A DNA stretch of 64,000 bases, taken from contig NZ_CP053382.1 of NCBI RefSeq assembly GCF_014931605.1, positions 4,030,001 through 4,094,000 on the forward strand, read 5' to 3'. The position numbers and the translations under genes were made by a program. Below, one piece after another: positions 19,487 to 27,924 of this stretch (the stretch's first letter is position 1; the number at the start of each line of letters is the position of its first letter). The stretch comes from Halomonas sp. MCCC 1A13316. Lineage in GTDB: Bacteria; Pseudomonadota; Gammaproteobacteria; Pseudomonadales; Halomonadaceae. The notes under the pieces were generated by a model, which saw only the letters and a list, made by a program, of their open reading frames with translations, was not told where the DNA came from and ran no database searches.

Positions 19487-19498
19487 TTTGGATCCAAA
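19487..19498. promoter_or_regulatory. VanR-type operator, vanA-proximal
   Basis: Perfect 12-bp palindrome TTTGGATCCAAA, 72 bp upstream of the vanA GTG start and 50 bp from the other intergenic site. It shares the TTGGATCCAA core with the known VanR operator of Caulobacter. Confidence 0.78.
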
Positions 19499-19569
19499 CA
19501 TAACATTCTCAGCAGAGAGGAAGCGCCACTTCATGTCGTGACCATGAACCGCTCCCGAGGAGAAGAACC

Positions 19570-20652
19570 GTGACTCACCAAGTCCCCTCCCCCCACGCCC
19601 CTTATCCCAAGAATACCTGGTACGTCGCCTGCACCCCGGACGAGATCGAGGACAAACCGCTGGGACGCACCATCTGCAACGAGCCGATCGTCTTCTTCCG
19701 TGGCGACGAAGGCCGCGTGGCCGCAGTGGAGGACTTCTGCCCCCACCGCGGGGCCCCACTGTCGCTGGGCTTCGTGCGCGACGGCAAGCTGGTCTGCGGT
19801 TACCACGGCCTGGAGATGGGCTGCAACGGCAAGTGCGCCGGCATGCCGGGCCAGCGGGTGCGCGGCTTCCCCAGCATCCACGCCTACCCGGTGGAGGAGC
19901 GCCACGGCTTCGTGTGGCTCTGGCCGGGCGACCCGGACAAGGCCGACCCTGACCTGATCCCCGAACTGCACTGGGCCGACAGCCCCGACTGGGCCTACGG
20001 CGGCGGGCTCTACCACGTCCGCTGCGAATACCGCCTGATGATAGACAACCTCATGGACCTGACCCATGAGACCTATGTGCACGCCTCGAGCATCGGCCAG
20101 CCGGAGATCGAGGAGGCCGCTCCCGAGACTCGCGTCGACGGCGACGAGGTCATCACCAGCCGGCACATGGAGAACATCCCGGCACCGCCCTTCTGGCAGG
20201 CGGCGCTACGCGGCTGCGGCCTGGCCGACGACGTGCCGGTGGACCGCTGGCAGATCTGCCGCTTCACCCCGCCGAGCCACGTGCACATCGACGTGGGCGT
20301 GGCCCATGCCGGAAACGGCGGCTATGACGCCCCGGCGGAGGTCAAGGCGTCGAGCATCGTGGTGGACTTCATCACTCCCGAGACCGACACCTCGATCTGG
20401 TACTTCTGGGGCATGGCGCGCAACTTCAAGCCCGAGGACGCCGAACTCACCGCCAAGATAAGAGAAGGACAGGGCAAGATATTCTCCGAGGACCTGGAGA
20501 TGCTCGAGGCCCAGCAGCGCAACCTGCTGCGCTACCCGGAGCGTCAGCTGCTCAAGCTCAACATCGACGGCGGCGGTGTCCAGGCGCGACGCATCATCGA
20601 CCGGCTCCTCGTCGAAGAGCAGGAAGCCGATAAAGAGGGAGCCACGGCATGA
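19570..20652 (+). CDS. vanA: Vanillate O-demethylase oxygenase subunit
   Basis: 360-aa Rieske monooxygenase that demethylates vanillate to protocatechuate and formaldehyde. The Rieske ligands are C57-P-H59 (CPHRG) and C76-x2-H79 (CGYHG). The mononuclear iron motif is in DNLMDLTHETYVH, with the conserved Asp and two His. The start codon is GTG, preceded by GAGGAGAAG; MTHQVPSPHAPYPKNTWYVA is a typical VanA start. It overlaps vanB by 4 bp. Confidence 0.95.
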   Translation: MTHQVPSPHAPYPKNTWYVACTPDEIEDKPLGRTICNEPIVFFRGDEGRVAAVEDFCPHRGAPLSLGFVRDGKLVCGYHGLEMGCNGKCAGMPGQRVRGFPSIHAYPVEERHGFVWLWPGDPDKADPDLIPELHWADSPDWAYGGGLYHVRCEYRLMIDNLMDLTHETYVHASSIGQPEIEEAAPETRVDGDEVITSRHMENIPAPPFWQAALRGCGLADDVPVDRWQICRFTPPSHVHIDVGVAHAGNGGYDAPAEVKASSIVVDFITPETDTSIWYFWGMARNFKPEDAELTAKIREGQGKIFSEDLEMLEAQQRNLLRYPERQLLKLNIDGGGVQARRIIDRLLVEEQEADKEGATA

Positions 20653-21629
20653 GCGGCACGCCCCTCTCGCTGATCGTCGAGGTCAAGGCGCGTCACGATG
20701 AAGCGCAGGATATCGTCACCTTCGAGCTGGCCGATCCGCATGGTCGACCGCTGCCTGCGTTCAGCGCCGGAGCGCATATCGACGTGAGGGTCTCTCCACA
20801 AGGTCAGGACGGGCTCATTCGGCAGTATTCGCTGTGCAACCACCCCGAGGAGCGCGACCGCTACCTGATCGGGGTGCTGCGCGACCCCACCTCCCGGGGC
20901 GGCTCGGTGGCCATGCACGAGGAAATCCAGGTGGGCGACCTGGTTCAGATCAGCGCGCCCAAGAACCACTTTGCGCTCAAGCCGGCCGGGCGCACCCTGC
21001 TGCTGGCCGGCGGCATCGGCATCACGCCCTTGCTTTGCATGGCCGAGCGCCTGGGCAACACCGACGCCGACTTCGAACTGCACTACTGCACACGCAGTAC
21101 CGAGCGCACCGCCTTTCGCCAGCGCATCGCCGCCTCCGGCTTCGCCGATCGGGTGCACTTCCATTTCGATGACGGCGCGCCGGAGCAGAAGCTGGACCTG
21201 AAAGCCCTGCTGGCCACACCGGAGCCCGATACCCGCATCTACGTATGCGGCCCCACCGGCTTCATCGACGCAGTGCTGTCTACCGCCAAGGCCAGCGGCT
21301 GGCCCAGCGAACGGCTGCACACCGAGTACTTCGCCGGCGCCGTGGCCGACACCAGCGACGACGGCAGCTTCGAGGTCAAGATCGCCAGCAGCGGCGCCAG
21401 CTTCACCGTACCCGCCGACAAGACGGTGTATCAGGTACTGGCCGAGAACGGCATCGAGATCATGGTCTCCTGCGAACAGGGGGTTTGCGGCACCTGCCTG
21501 ACCCGGGTGCTGGAAGGCGAACCCGATCACCGCGATCTCTACCTGGACGAAGACGAGCACGCCGCCAACGATCAGTTCACTCCCTGCTGTTCACGCGCCA
21601 AGAGCAAGGTCCTGGTGCTGGACCTATAA
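20649..21629 (+). CDS. vanB: Vanillate O-demethylase reductase subunit
   Basis: 326-aa class IA reductase that feeds electrons from NADH to VanA. Domain order is flavin-binding (RQYSLCN near residues 58-64), NAD-binding (LLAGGIGITPLLCMAERL), then a C-terminal plant-type 2Fe-2S ferredoxin with CEQGVCGTC and CCSRA. Translationally coupled to vanA through ATGA. It is followed after 35 bp by an orphan dctP. Confidence 0.95.
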   Translation: MSGTPLSLIVEVKARHDEAQDIVTFELADPHGRPLPAFSAGAHIDVRVSPQGQDGLIRQYSLCNHPEERDRYLIGVLRDPTSRGGSVAMHEEIQVGDLVQISAPKNHFALKPAGRTLLLAGGIGITPLLCMAERLGNTDADFELHYCTRSTERTAFRQRIAASGFADRVHFHFDDGAPEQKLDLKALLATPEPDTRIYVCGPTGFIDAVLSTAKASGWPSERLHTEYFAGAVADTSDDGSFEVKIASSGASFTVPADKTVYQVLAENGIEIMVSCEQGVCGTCLTRVLEGEPDHRDLYLDEDEHAANDQFTPCCSRAKSKVLVLDL

Positions 21630-21664
21630 GCGTTTCAACAACATAATGACAAGAGGAAGACCCC

Positions 21665-22687
21665 ATGACACCCAGCAAGACCGTGAACCGTATCGCCCTG
21701 TCCAGCGCACTGGCCGCCGCCCTCGTCGCCACTCCCTCACTGGCCGAGGCGACCACACTGCGCATCGCCCACGTCTGGCCCGGCGGATCGTTGATCGACC
21801 GCGAGCTGTTCCAGGCCTGGGGGGAGAGCGTCGAAGCGGCCTCGGATGGCCGTCTCGAGGTAGAGATCTACCCCAGCCAGACACTGGCCAAATCCGACAA
21901 GACCTACGAAAGCACCTCCAGCGGCGTCGCCGACATCGGTGCCTCGGCCCAGGGCTACAACGCCGGGCGCTTCCCCCTCACCCAGGTGGTCGAGCTCCCC
22001 GGCGTCTCGGCCAGCAGCCGCCAAGGCTCCTGCATCCTGCAGTCGCTCTACGAACAAGGCCACTTCGCGGAGGAGTACGCCGATACCCGGCCGCTGTTCA
22101 TGTTCACCACCGGCCCCGGCTATCTGCACACGCGGGAGCGCTTGATCGAGACGCCCCAGGATCTGGAGGGCCTGCGCCTGCGCCGCCCCACGCCGGTGGT
22201 GGGCGACATGTTCACCCGGCTCGGCGCCCAGGCGGTGGGCATGCCCGCCCCCGAGGTCTTCACCGCCATGCAGCGTGGCGTGGTGGATGGCCTGAGCTTC
22301 AACTGGGAGGGCATGAAGACCTTCCGCCTCAACGAGCTGGCCAGCTATCACACCGAGGTGCCGCTCTACGACCTCTCGCTGTTCGCCACCATGAGCCAGC
22401 GCACCTATGACGGCCTGCCCGAGGACCTTCAGCAGGTGATCGACGACCACAGCGGTATGGAGTGGTCGCTGCGCGCGGCTGAGGTCTACGACGAGCTGAT
22501 TCGCCAGGGACGCCAGGACGCCGAGGAAGCCGGCCACGAGTTCCTGGTCATCGAAGACGCCCTCGACCACCCCGAATGGGGACCCGTATTGCAGGAAACC
22601 ATCGATCGCTACTTGGAAGAGACCGGAAATCAGGCCAGCGAGATCTACAAGGCCGCCACCTCTCTTCAGGCTGAATGCCCCGCCTGA
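21665..22687 (+). CDS. TRAP transporter substrate-binding protein (DctP), paralogue 2 (orphan)
   Basis: 340-aa DctP protein with a signal peptide ending SLAEA. It is strongly similar to paralogue 1: TTLRIAHVWPGGS, QGYNAGRFPLTQVVELPGV, LFMFTTGPGYLHT and the ligand Arg segment LRLRRPTPVVGDM. No dctQM follows; a terminator comes 30 bp later. As the third gene of vanAB-dctP it probably captures vanillate and may dock on the DctQM pair encoded divergently at 15675-17481 (inference). Confidence 0.9.
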   Translation: MTPSKTVNRIALSSALAAALVATPSLAEATTLRIAHVWPGGSLIDRELFQAWGESVEAASDGRLEVEIYPSQTLAKSDKTYESTSSGVADIGASAQGYNAGRFPLTQVVELPGVSASSRQGSCILQSLYEQGHFAEEYADTRPLFMFTTGPGYLHTRERLIETPQDLEGLRLRRPTPVVGDMFTRLGAQAVGMPAPEVFTAMQRGVVDGLSFNWEGMKTFRLNELASYHTEVPLYDLSLFATMSQRTYDGLPEDLQQVIDDHSGMEWSLRAAEVYDELIRQGRQDAEEAGHEFLVIEDALDHPEWGPVLQETIDRYLEETGNQASEIYKAATSLQAECPA

Positions 22688-22716
22688 CCCCTTTCTTCTT
22701 TCTTCTCTCCTCCCTT

Positions 22717-22742
22717 ACGGCAGCCCTCGGGCTGCCGTTTTC
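22717..22742 (+). terminator. Rho-independent terminator of vanAB-dctP
   Basis: 9-bp perfect stem ACGGCAGCC / GGCTGCCGT, CTCG loop, then TTTTCATTT. Strong terminator 30 bp after dctP. Confidence 0.92.
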
Positions 22743-22833
22743 ATTTCTCGACCTGCGTATCCGAAGTCAGCACAAGACTAAAGTCGTGTCCCAGCAGGAA
22801 TGACCCGGCAGAAGAACTGTTGTAGCCTCTCTA

Positions 22834-22849
22834 TTGTTTATATTCACAA
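22834..22849. promoter_or_regulatory. Candidate operator upstream of the crotonase gene
   Basis: TTGTTTATATTCACAA, an interrupted inverted repeat TTGT...ACAA about 55 bp before the start codon. Similar elements lie upstream of the CoA-transferase (30744) and of the TRAP dctP at 33840. A GACTAAAGTC palindrome lies further upstream at 22776-22785. Confidence 0.5.
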
Positions 22850-22903
22850 CAGTATTTTTAGACAACAAGCGCTCAGCTTGACGAACCACTGCCGAGGCCA
22901 CCC

Positions 22904-23674
22904 ATGACCGAAACTCTCGTCAAGACGACTCTGGACGACAGCATCTACACCATCACGCTGGCACGACCGGAGAAGCGCAATGCCGTCAGCGATCGCGTGC
23001 TCAGCGCTCTGGAAGAGGCACTCGTTGCCATACCGGAAGAGACCCGGGTCATTATCCTTGCCGCCGAAGGCAAGCACTTCTGCGCCGGGCTCGACCTGAC
23101 CGAGCATCAGCATCGCGAGCCCTTCGGCGTGGTAAAGCACTCCCGCAGTTGGCATCGCATCTTCGATCGGCTGCAGAACGGCGGCATTCCGGTGGTCAGC
23201 GCTATGCAGGGCGCCGTGATCGGCGGCGGCCTGGAGCTGGCCACCGCCACGCATGTGCGAGTGGCCGAATCCAGCACGGTTTATCAACTGCCCGAGGGGC
23301 GTCACGGCATCTTCGTCGGCGGCGGCGCCTCGGTGCGGGTGGCCAACATCATCGGCCCCGGGCGCCTGTGCGAGATGATGCTTACCGGCCGCGTCATGGA
23401 GGCCGACGAGGGCCAGCGTCTGGGTCTCTCCCACTACGTGGTCGGCCAGGGCGAGAGCCCCGACAAGGCCCGCCAGCTCGCTGAACGCATAGCCGAGAAC
23501 GCCCCCATGGCCAACTGGGCCATGGTGTCCGCCATCTCGCGCATCGACAACATGGCCAGCGACGACGGGCTCTTCGTGGAATCGCTCACCGCCGCCCTGA
23601 CCCAGACCAGCCCCGAGGTCGCCGAACGCATCGGGGACTTTTTCAAGAGCAAGGGCCAGGGCCCACGCACCTGA
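22904..23674 (+). CDS. Enoyl-CoA hydratase/isomerase (crotonase) family protein
   Basis: 256-aa crotonase. The oxyanion-hole segments are HFCAGLDL (residues ~64-71) and GAVIGGGLELA (~104-114); an acidic residue follows in YQLPEGRHGIFVGGGASVRV. It lacks the closest features of hydroxycinnamoyl-CoA hydratase/lyase (Ech), so hydration of an aryl-enoyl-CoA within beta-oxidation is the better guess, with the retro-aldol Ech role as the alternative. First gene of crotonase-SDR-acyl-CoA dehydrogenase, which are separated by two related repeat elements. Confidence 0.82.
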   Translation: MTETLVKTTLDDSIYTITLARPEKRNAVSDRVLSALEEALVAIPEETRVIILAAEGKHFCAGLDLTEHQHREPFGVVKHSRSWHRIFDRLQNGGIPVVSAMQGAVIGGGLELATATHVRVAESSTVYQLPEGRHGIFVGGGASVRVANIIGPGRLCEMMLTGRVMEADEGQRLGLSHYVVGQGESPDKARQLAERIAENAPMANWAMVSAISRIDNMASDDGLFVESLTAALTQTSPEVAERIGDFFKSKGQGPRT

Positions 23675-23816
23675 GGAAAGGCTGATTTATTGCTGCGCTC
23701 GATAGCTTGGCCGCCGGCGGTGCTCACAATCCTCATTGAGCAACCAGTCAACTCCGGTTGCTGCGCGCCGGCGGCAGCCAACCTCTCATCGCTCGCGACA
23801 TAAATCAGCGCTTTCC
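23675..23816. repeat. Terminal-inverted-repeat element, copy 1 (142 bp)
   Basis: Begins right after the crotonase stop codon. Ends GGAAAG-GCTGATTTAT and ATAAATCAGCG-CTTTCC are inverted repeats, and inner segments (TGCGCTCGA / TCGCTCGCGA) continue the pairing, so the RNA could form a long hairpin. Copy 2 lies at 24631-24785, sharing blocks such as AATCCTCATTGA and CAGTCAACTCCGG. No ORF. This is a non-autonomous, REP/MITE-like element. Confidence 0.8.
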
Positions 23817-23844
23817 TAAAAACTCAGAGCTTCGGAGAATTGCC

Positions 23845-24630
23845 ATGAAGTTTCAGAACAATACCTTCATCGTTTCCGGCGGCGCCTCGGGACTGGGAGA
23901 AGCCACCGTACGCGCGCTGCATGGGGCGGGCAGCAATGTCGTGATCGCCGATCTCAATGGCGAACGCGGCGAGGCGCTGGCAGGCGAGCTGAACGCGAGA
24001 AGCGCCACCGATCGCGCACTTTTCCAGCGTACCGACGTGACCAGCGAAGCCGATGCCCAGGCCGTGGTTGACCTGGCCGTTGGAACCTTCGGCAGCCTGC
24101 AGGGGCTGATCAACTGCGCTGGCGTCGGCGACCCTGCCAAGGTGGTCAACCGAGATGGCGAGCCTCTGGCGCTGGAAGCCTTCTCGCGCATCATCAACAT
24201 CAACCTGCTGGGCAGCTTCAACATGCTGCGCCTGGCCGCCGCCGCCATGGCCAAGGGCGAGCCCCAGGCCGACGGCGAGCGCGGCGTGATCATCAACACC
24301 GCCTCAGTGGCTGCCTTCGATGGCCAGATTGGCCAGCCCGCCTATGCGGCCTCCAAGGGCGGCATCGTCGCCATGACACTGCCCATCGCCCGGGAGCTGG
24401 CACGCCACGGCATTCGCGTCATGACCATCGCCCCAGGGTTGTTCAAGACCCCGCTGATGGAGGCGCTGCCGGAAGAGGCGCAGCAATCCCTGGCAGCGTC
24501 CATCCCCTTCCCCAATCGCCTGGGCGAGCCCGACGAGTTCGCACGGCTGGCCTGCCATATCGTCGACAACCCAATGCTCAATGGCGAGACGATCCGGCTG
24601 GATGGATCGATACGCATGGCCCCTCGGTAA
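23845..24630 (+). CDS. SDR-family 3-hydroxyacyl-CoA dehydrogenase (type II-like)
   Basis: 261-aa SDR with [11 protein letters not shown] (residues ~11-21), an acidic NAD selector (VIADLNG), NCAGVGDP, catalytic Ser in [17 protein letters not shown] and YAASKGG. The segment [18 protein letters not shown] and the ending [11 protein letters not shown] are typical of HSD17B10-like 3-hydroxyacyl-CoA dehydrogenases. It would oxidise the 3-hydroxyacyl-CoA made by the upstream crotonase. ATG at 23845 after GGAG; an upstream in-frame extension lies in the repeat and was rejected. Confidence 0.87.
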   Translation: MKFQNNTFIVSGGASGLGEATVRALHGAGSNVVIADLNGERGEALAGELNARSATDRALFQRTDVTSEADAQAVVDLAVGTFGSLQGLINCAGVGDPAKVVNRDGEPLALEAFSRIININLLGSFNMLRLAAAAMAKGEPQADGERGVIINTASVAAFDGQIGQPAYAASKGGIVAMTLPIARELARHGIRVMTIAPGLFKTPLMEALPEEAQQSLAASIPFPNRLGEPDEFARLACHIVDNPMLNGETIRLDGSIRMAPR

Positions 24631-24785
24631 GGAAACCTGATTTATTACTGCGCTCGATATCCTGGCCGCTGGCGGTGCCGAAACGTCGGACCATCGCAAT
24701 CCTCATTGAACAGTCAGTCAACTCCGGATGCTGCGCTCCGGCAGCGGCCAGCCTCTCTTCGCTCGCGACATAAATCAGCGTTCCC
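24631..24785. repeat. Terminal-inverted-repeat element, copy 2
   Basis: About 154 bp beginning directly after the SDR stop codon: GGAAACCTGATTTATT... to ...ATAAATCAGCGTTCCC. Same TIR core CTGATTTAT / ATAAATCAG and the same internal order of blocks as copy 1, with an added stretch around 24677-24695. Position immediately after a stop codon is identical to copy 1. Confidence 0.8.
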
Positions 24786-24817
24786 TTTTTCACAAAGCGA
24801 GATACGGAAAGACCATC

Positions 24818-26599
24818 ATGCTTGATTACCGAGCGCCGCTGCGCGACATGCAGTTCATCCTCGACGAGCTGGCCGGTCTCGAGCGGATCGCTAAACTGCC
24901 CGGCTGCGAGGACGCCTCGGCCGACCTGGTGAGCGCCGTGCTGGAGGAAGCCGGCAAGTTCGCCAGCGGCGTGCTCGCCCCGCTCAATACAGTCGGCGAC
25001 CGCCAGGGCTGCCGCCTGGAAGGCGAGCGGGTGATCGTTCCCGACGGCTGGCAGGCGGCCTACGACCAGTTCCGCGATGCCGGCTGGATAGGCCTTTCAC
25101 TGCCGCCGGAGCACGGCGGCCAGGGGCTGCCCAAGCTGGTCTCCGCTCCGGTGTGGGAGATGTGGTTCTCCGCCAACATGGCCTTCGCCATGCTGCCCCA
25201 GCTCAACGTGGGCCAGACCGAGGCGCTGATGATCGCCGCCAGCGAGGAACAGAAAGCCACCTGGCTCGAGAAGATCGTCAGCGGCGAGTGGGCAGCCACC
25301 ATGAATCTTACCGAGCCCCAGGCCGGCTCCGACCTGGCCGCCACCCGCATGCGCGCCGAGCCTACTGATGACGGGGCCTACCGCCTGTTCGGCCAGAAGA
25401 TCTTCATCTCCTACGGTGAGCACGAGCTCACCCCCAACATCGTGCACCTGGTGCTCGCCCGGTTGCCCGACGCTCCGCCCGGGATCAAGGGGCTGTCGCT
25501 GTTCCTGGTGCCCAAGTACCTGCTCGACGCACAGGGCGATCCGGGGCAGAAGAACGACATCCGCTGCATCGCCATCGAGCACAAGATGGGCATCCACGGC
25601 AGCCCCACCTGCACCCTGAGCTACGGCGACGACGGCGGCGCCCTGGGTTATCTGGTCGGCGAACCGCACACCGGCCTGGCCACCATGTTCGTGATGATGA
25701 ACGAGGCCCGCTTCAACGTGGGGGTGCAGGGCGTGGCGCTGGGCGAGCGCGCCTACCAGGCGGCCCTCGCCTACGCCCGGGAGCGGGTCCAGGGTCGCGA
25801 CATCGTCAGCGGCGAGGCTGGCAAAGCAATTCTCGCCCACCCCGACGTCAAGCGCATGCTGGTGTCGATGCGGGCCCGGCTGATGGCCATGCGCGCCCTG
25901 CTCTACACTGCCGCCGGCTGGTTCGACATCGCTCGCCATCACCCCGATGCCGAGGGCGCCGACAAGCGCCGTCGCTACGTCGACCTGCTGATGCCGGTGG
26001 CCAAGGGCTGGTGCACCGAGGTGGGCAACGACCTCTGCGACGAGGCGATCCAGGTGTTCGGCGGCATGGGCTTCGTCGAGGAGACCGGGGTCGCCCAGCT
26101 GTTCCGCGATGCCCGCGTCATCACCATTTACGAAGGCACCACCGGCATCCAGGCCAACGACCTGCTGGGCCGCAAGATCCTGCGCGAGGACGGCGCCACC
26201 CTGCGCGAGCTGATCGCCGATTTTCGTGAGACAGCCGACCAGCTCGGCAGAAAGGAGCTCGGTGACTTGGCACAGGCGCTGCACGACCAGGCCAACCTGC
26301 TCGACGAAACCATCGACTGGCTGCTCGCCCACAAGGCCGATACCGCCGAGCTGTATGCCGGCGCCGTACCGCTGCTGCACCTGCTCGGTATCGCCTGCGG
26401 TACCTGGCAGATGGCGCGCCTGGCGCTCGCCGCCGACACGCGCCGCGAGACCGGCGACGGCGATGACGACTACCTGTTGGGGCTCGTCGAGCTGGCGCGC
26501 TTCTATATGGCCACCCAGGCGCCCCAGGCTCGTGCTCACGGCCATACGCTACGCCAAGCCGGCGGCGTGCTGACTCGCTTCCTCGAAGGCGAGCTGTAA
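24818..26599 (+). CDS. Acyl-CoA dehydrogenase (DmdC/FadE-type, long form)
   Basis: 593-aa flavoprotein. The sequence NLTEPQAGSDLAA (FAD/substrate motif), FISYGEHE, and the catalytic glutamate in VITIYEGTTGIQANDLLGR place it in the ~600-aa group with a C-terminal extension, like 3-methylmercaptopropionyl-CoA dehydrogenase. Introduces the alpha-beta double bond in an acyl-CoA, possibly an aryl-propanoyl-CoA given the neighbours. ATG at 24818; the electron acceptor (ETF) is not encoded here. Confidence 0.88.
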   Translation: MLDYRAPLRDMQFILDELAGLERIAKLPGCEDASADLVSAVLEEAGKFASGVLAPLNTVGDRQGCRLEGERVIVPDGWQAAYDQFRDAGWIGLSLPPEHGGQGLPKLVSAPVWEMWFSANMAFAMLPQLNVGQTEALMIAASEEQKATWLEKIVSGEWAATMNLTEPQAGSDLAATRMRAEPTDDGAYRLFGQKIFISYGEHELTPNIVHLVLARLPDAPPGIKGLSLFLVPKYLLDAQGDPGQKNDIRCIAIEHKMGIHGSPTCTLSYGDDGGALGYLVGEPHTGLATMFVMMNEARFNVGVQGVALGERAYQAALAYARERVQGRDIVSGEAGKAILAHPDVKRMLVSMRARLMAMRALLYTAAGWFDIARHHPDAEGADKRRRYVDLLMPVAKGWCTEVGNDLCDEAIQVFGGMGFVEETGVAQLFRDARVITIYEGTTGIQANDLLGRKILREDGATLRELIADFRETADQLGRKELGDLAQALHDQANLLDETIDWLLAHKADTAELYAGAVPLLHLLGIACGTWQMARLALAADTRRETGDGDDDYLLGLVELARFYMATQAPQARAHGHTLRQAGGVLTRFLEGEL

Positions 26600-26641
26600 A
26601 CATCCCACGATAGCAACAAGATACAAAGCGAACAGAAAACG

Positions 26642-26680
26642 AAAAAAGGCGAACCATCGAAACATCCTGATGGTTCGCCT
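26642..26680 (-). terminator. Terminator of the porin gene
   Basis: 12-bp stem AGGCGAACCATC / GATGGTTCGCCT with a 10-nt loop; on the minus strand it is followed by T6 and CGTTTTC. It also lies 43 bp beyond the acyl-CoA dehydrogenase, so it may stop both convergent transcripts. Confidence 0.9.
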
Positions 26681-26735
26681 GACTTGTTACGAGCGATCGA
26701 AACAGAGGCCAAGTCATGACTTGGCCAAGCTTGTG

Positions 26736-27803
26736 TTAGAACCTGTACATCGCCATCAACTCCACCTGCTGCCCGCCCGGGCGCAACGGCATGGTCGACG
26801 CATTGCGGTCACGCCATTCGATACCGAAGTCCAGGTTGGGCAGGTACGTATAGATAAGATTGACGTTGATCATTTGCAGCGTGTCGTCGGCAACGGTCGG
26901 CGATACTTCATCCGCTTCTACCTGAGCATAGCGAATATTGCCGCGGAATTGATCATTGAAACGATGGCTCAGACCTGCACTCAACCCTGTCGTACTCACC
27001 AGATCCCCAGACGCATCGACCTCCCCTCGCGCCGCAATGGTGCTGGGGTTCGTTGCACCGTTATACCCCCAGCCGGAGTAAACGTTGTTGCCCTTCCCCG
27101 TGTAGCCGCTCAGGGCCAGCGAGGTATTGCCGAAGTTGAGCTTTGCTGCCAGGGAGAACGCGGCGCCGAATTCCGAATCGTCGATACCGGTCTCGACCTC
27201 CCGCCCGGTAACCGCGGCATTGAAGGCGTGTCCCGACTCGGTGCGATGCGTGTAGGAGGCGACCATGTCCGGGAAGTCGGCATCCTGGTAGACCGGGTCC
27301 TGCAGGCTGAAACGGAAGCCACCCGGCGTGTAGTGCAGGACCACGTCGGGTCGAACGACCGCGCCGCTACCGGAGACACTTCCGACCCCCGTTCCGTAGA
27401 AATCGAGGATTTCGACATCGAATGGCGCGTTGGCAAAGAACTGGCCGGACCAGGTCTGCCCGAGGGTAAAGTTGTCGACCTGGATGTAGGCATGGCGCAA
27501 ACGCATGGCGTAACTGGTATCCGAGGTATCCGTCGCATTGTCCCAGAAGTCGCCCTCGATGAAGCCCGTCACGCTATGGCCCTGAACTTCCTTGTCGACC
27601 TTGAAGTTGATGCGTGACTGGCGAGCGCTCGCATCGAAGTTCCTGTCGCCCCCATCAGGATCGGTAAAGATCCCCTCCGCCTTGACGTAACCGCCGATGC
27701 TGAGATTCGCGCCACCGACTTCACCCAGATCCAGGGCATGAGCCTGTGCAGTAACGGTCGAAAGCGCTACCGCCATGGCCAGGCTTTTTTTATTTAGCTT
27801 CAT
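26736..27803 (-). CDS. Outer-membrane porin (DcaP-like)
   Basis: 355-aa beta-barrel protein. Signal peptide MKLNKKSLAMAVALSTVTAQAHA, then LSIGGYVKAEGIF and ARQSRINFKVDKEVQGHSVTGFIEGDFW, the start typical of DcaP-like dicarboxylate or aromatic-acid porins; the C-terminus is Tyr-Arg-Phe (MAMYRF), the BAM recognition signature. Likely diffusion route for the acid degraded by the surrounding beta-oxidation genes (inference). Confidence 0.88.
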   Translation of the reverse strand: MKLNKKSLAMAVALSTVTAQAHALDLGEVGGANLSIGGYVKAEGIFTDPDGGDRNFDASARQSRINFKVDKEVQGHSVTGFIEGDFWDNATDTSDTSYAMRLRHAYIQVDNFTLGQTWSGQFFANAPFDVEILDFYGTGVGSVSGSGAVVRPDVVLHYTPGGFRFSLQDPVYQDADFPDMVASYTHRTESGHAFNAAVTGREVETGIDDSEFGAAFSLAAKLNFGNTSLALSGYTGKGNNVYSGWGYNGATNPSTIAARGEVDASGDLVSTTGLSAGLSHRFNDQFRGNIRYAQVEADEVSPTVADDTLQMINVNLIYTYLPNLDFGIEWRDRNASTMPLRPGGQQVELMAMYRF

Positions 27804-27874
27804 TGTTCATCTCCGTGTTGTTCTAGTTCGATAAGTGCTGCTTGCTACTCATGTCCCTTGCGCTCTTTCTTGCA

Positions 27875-27895
27875 CCCGCCAACTCCCTTGGCGGG
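27875..27895. other. Hairpin between thiolase end and porin start
   Basis: CCCGCCAA / TTGGCGGG 8-bp stem with a 5-nt loop and no T-run on either strand; 30 bp past the thiolase stop. A weak terminator or RNA-stabilising structure. Confidence 0.45.
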
Positions 27896-27924
27896 CTCTT
27901 CCGGTTGGAATGACCGGTGAGAAC

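Noticed and set aside
22904..23674. Assignment of the crotonase as Ech (hydroxycinnamoyl-CoA hydratase/lyase)
   Set aside because: It lacks several segments typical of Ech and lies with SDR and acyl-CoA dehydrogenase genes, so a plain hydratase role is favoured and no symbol is given.
25097..26545. 482-codon minus-strand frame opposite the acyl-CoA dehydrogenase
   Set aside because: Antisense shadow; the plus-strand protein has the full acyl-CoA dehydrogenase motif set.
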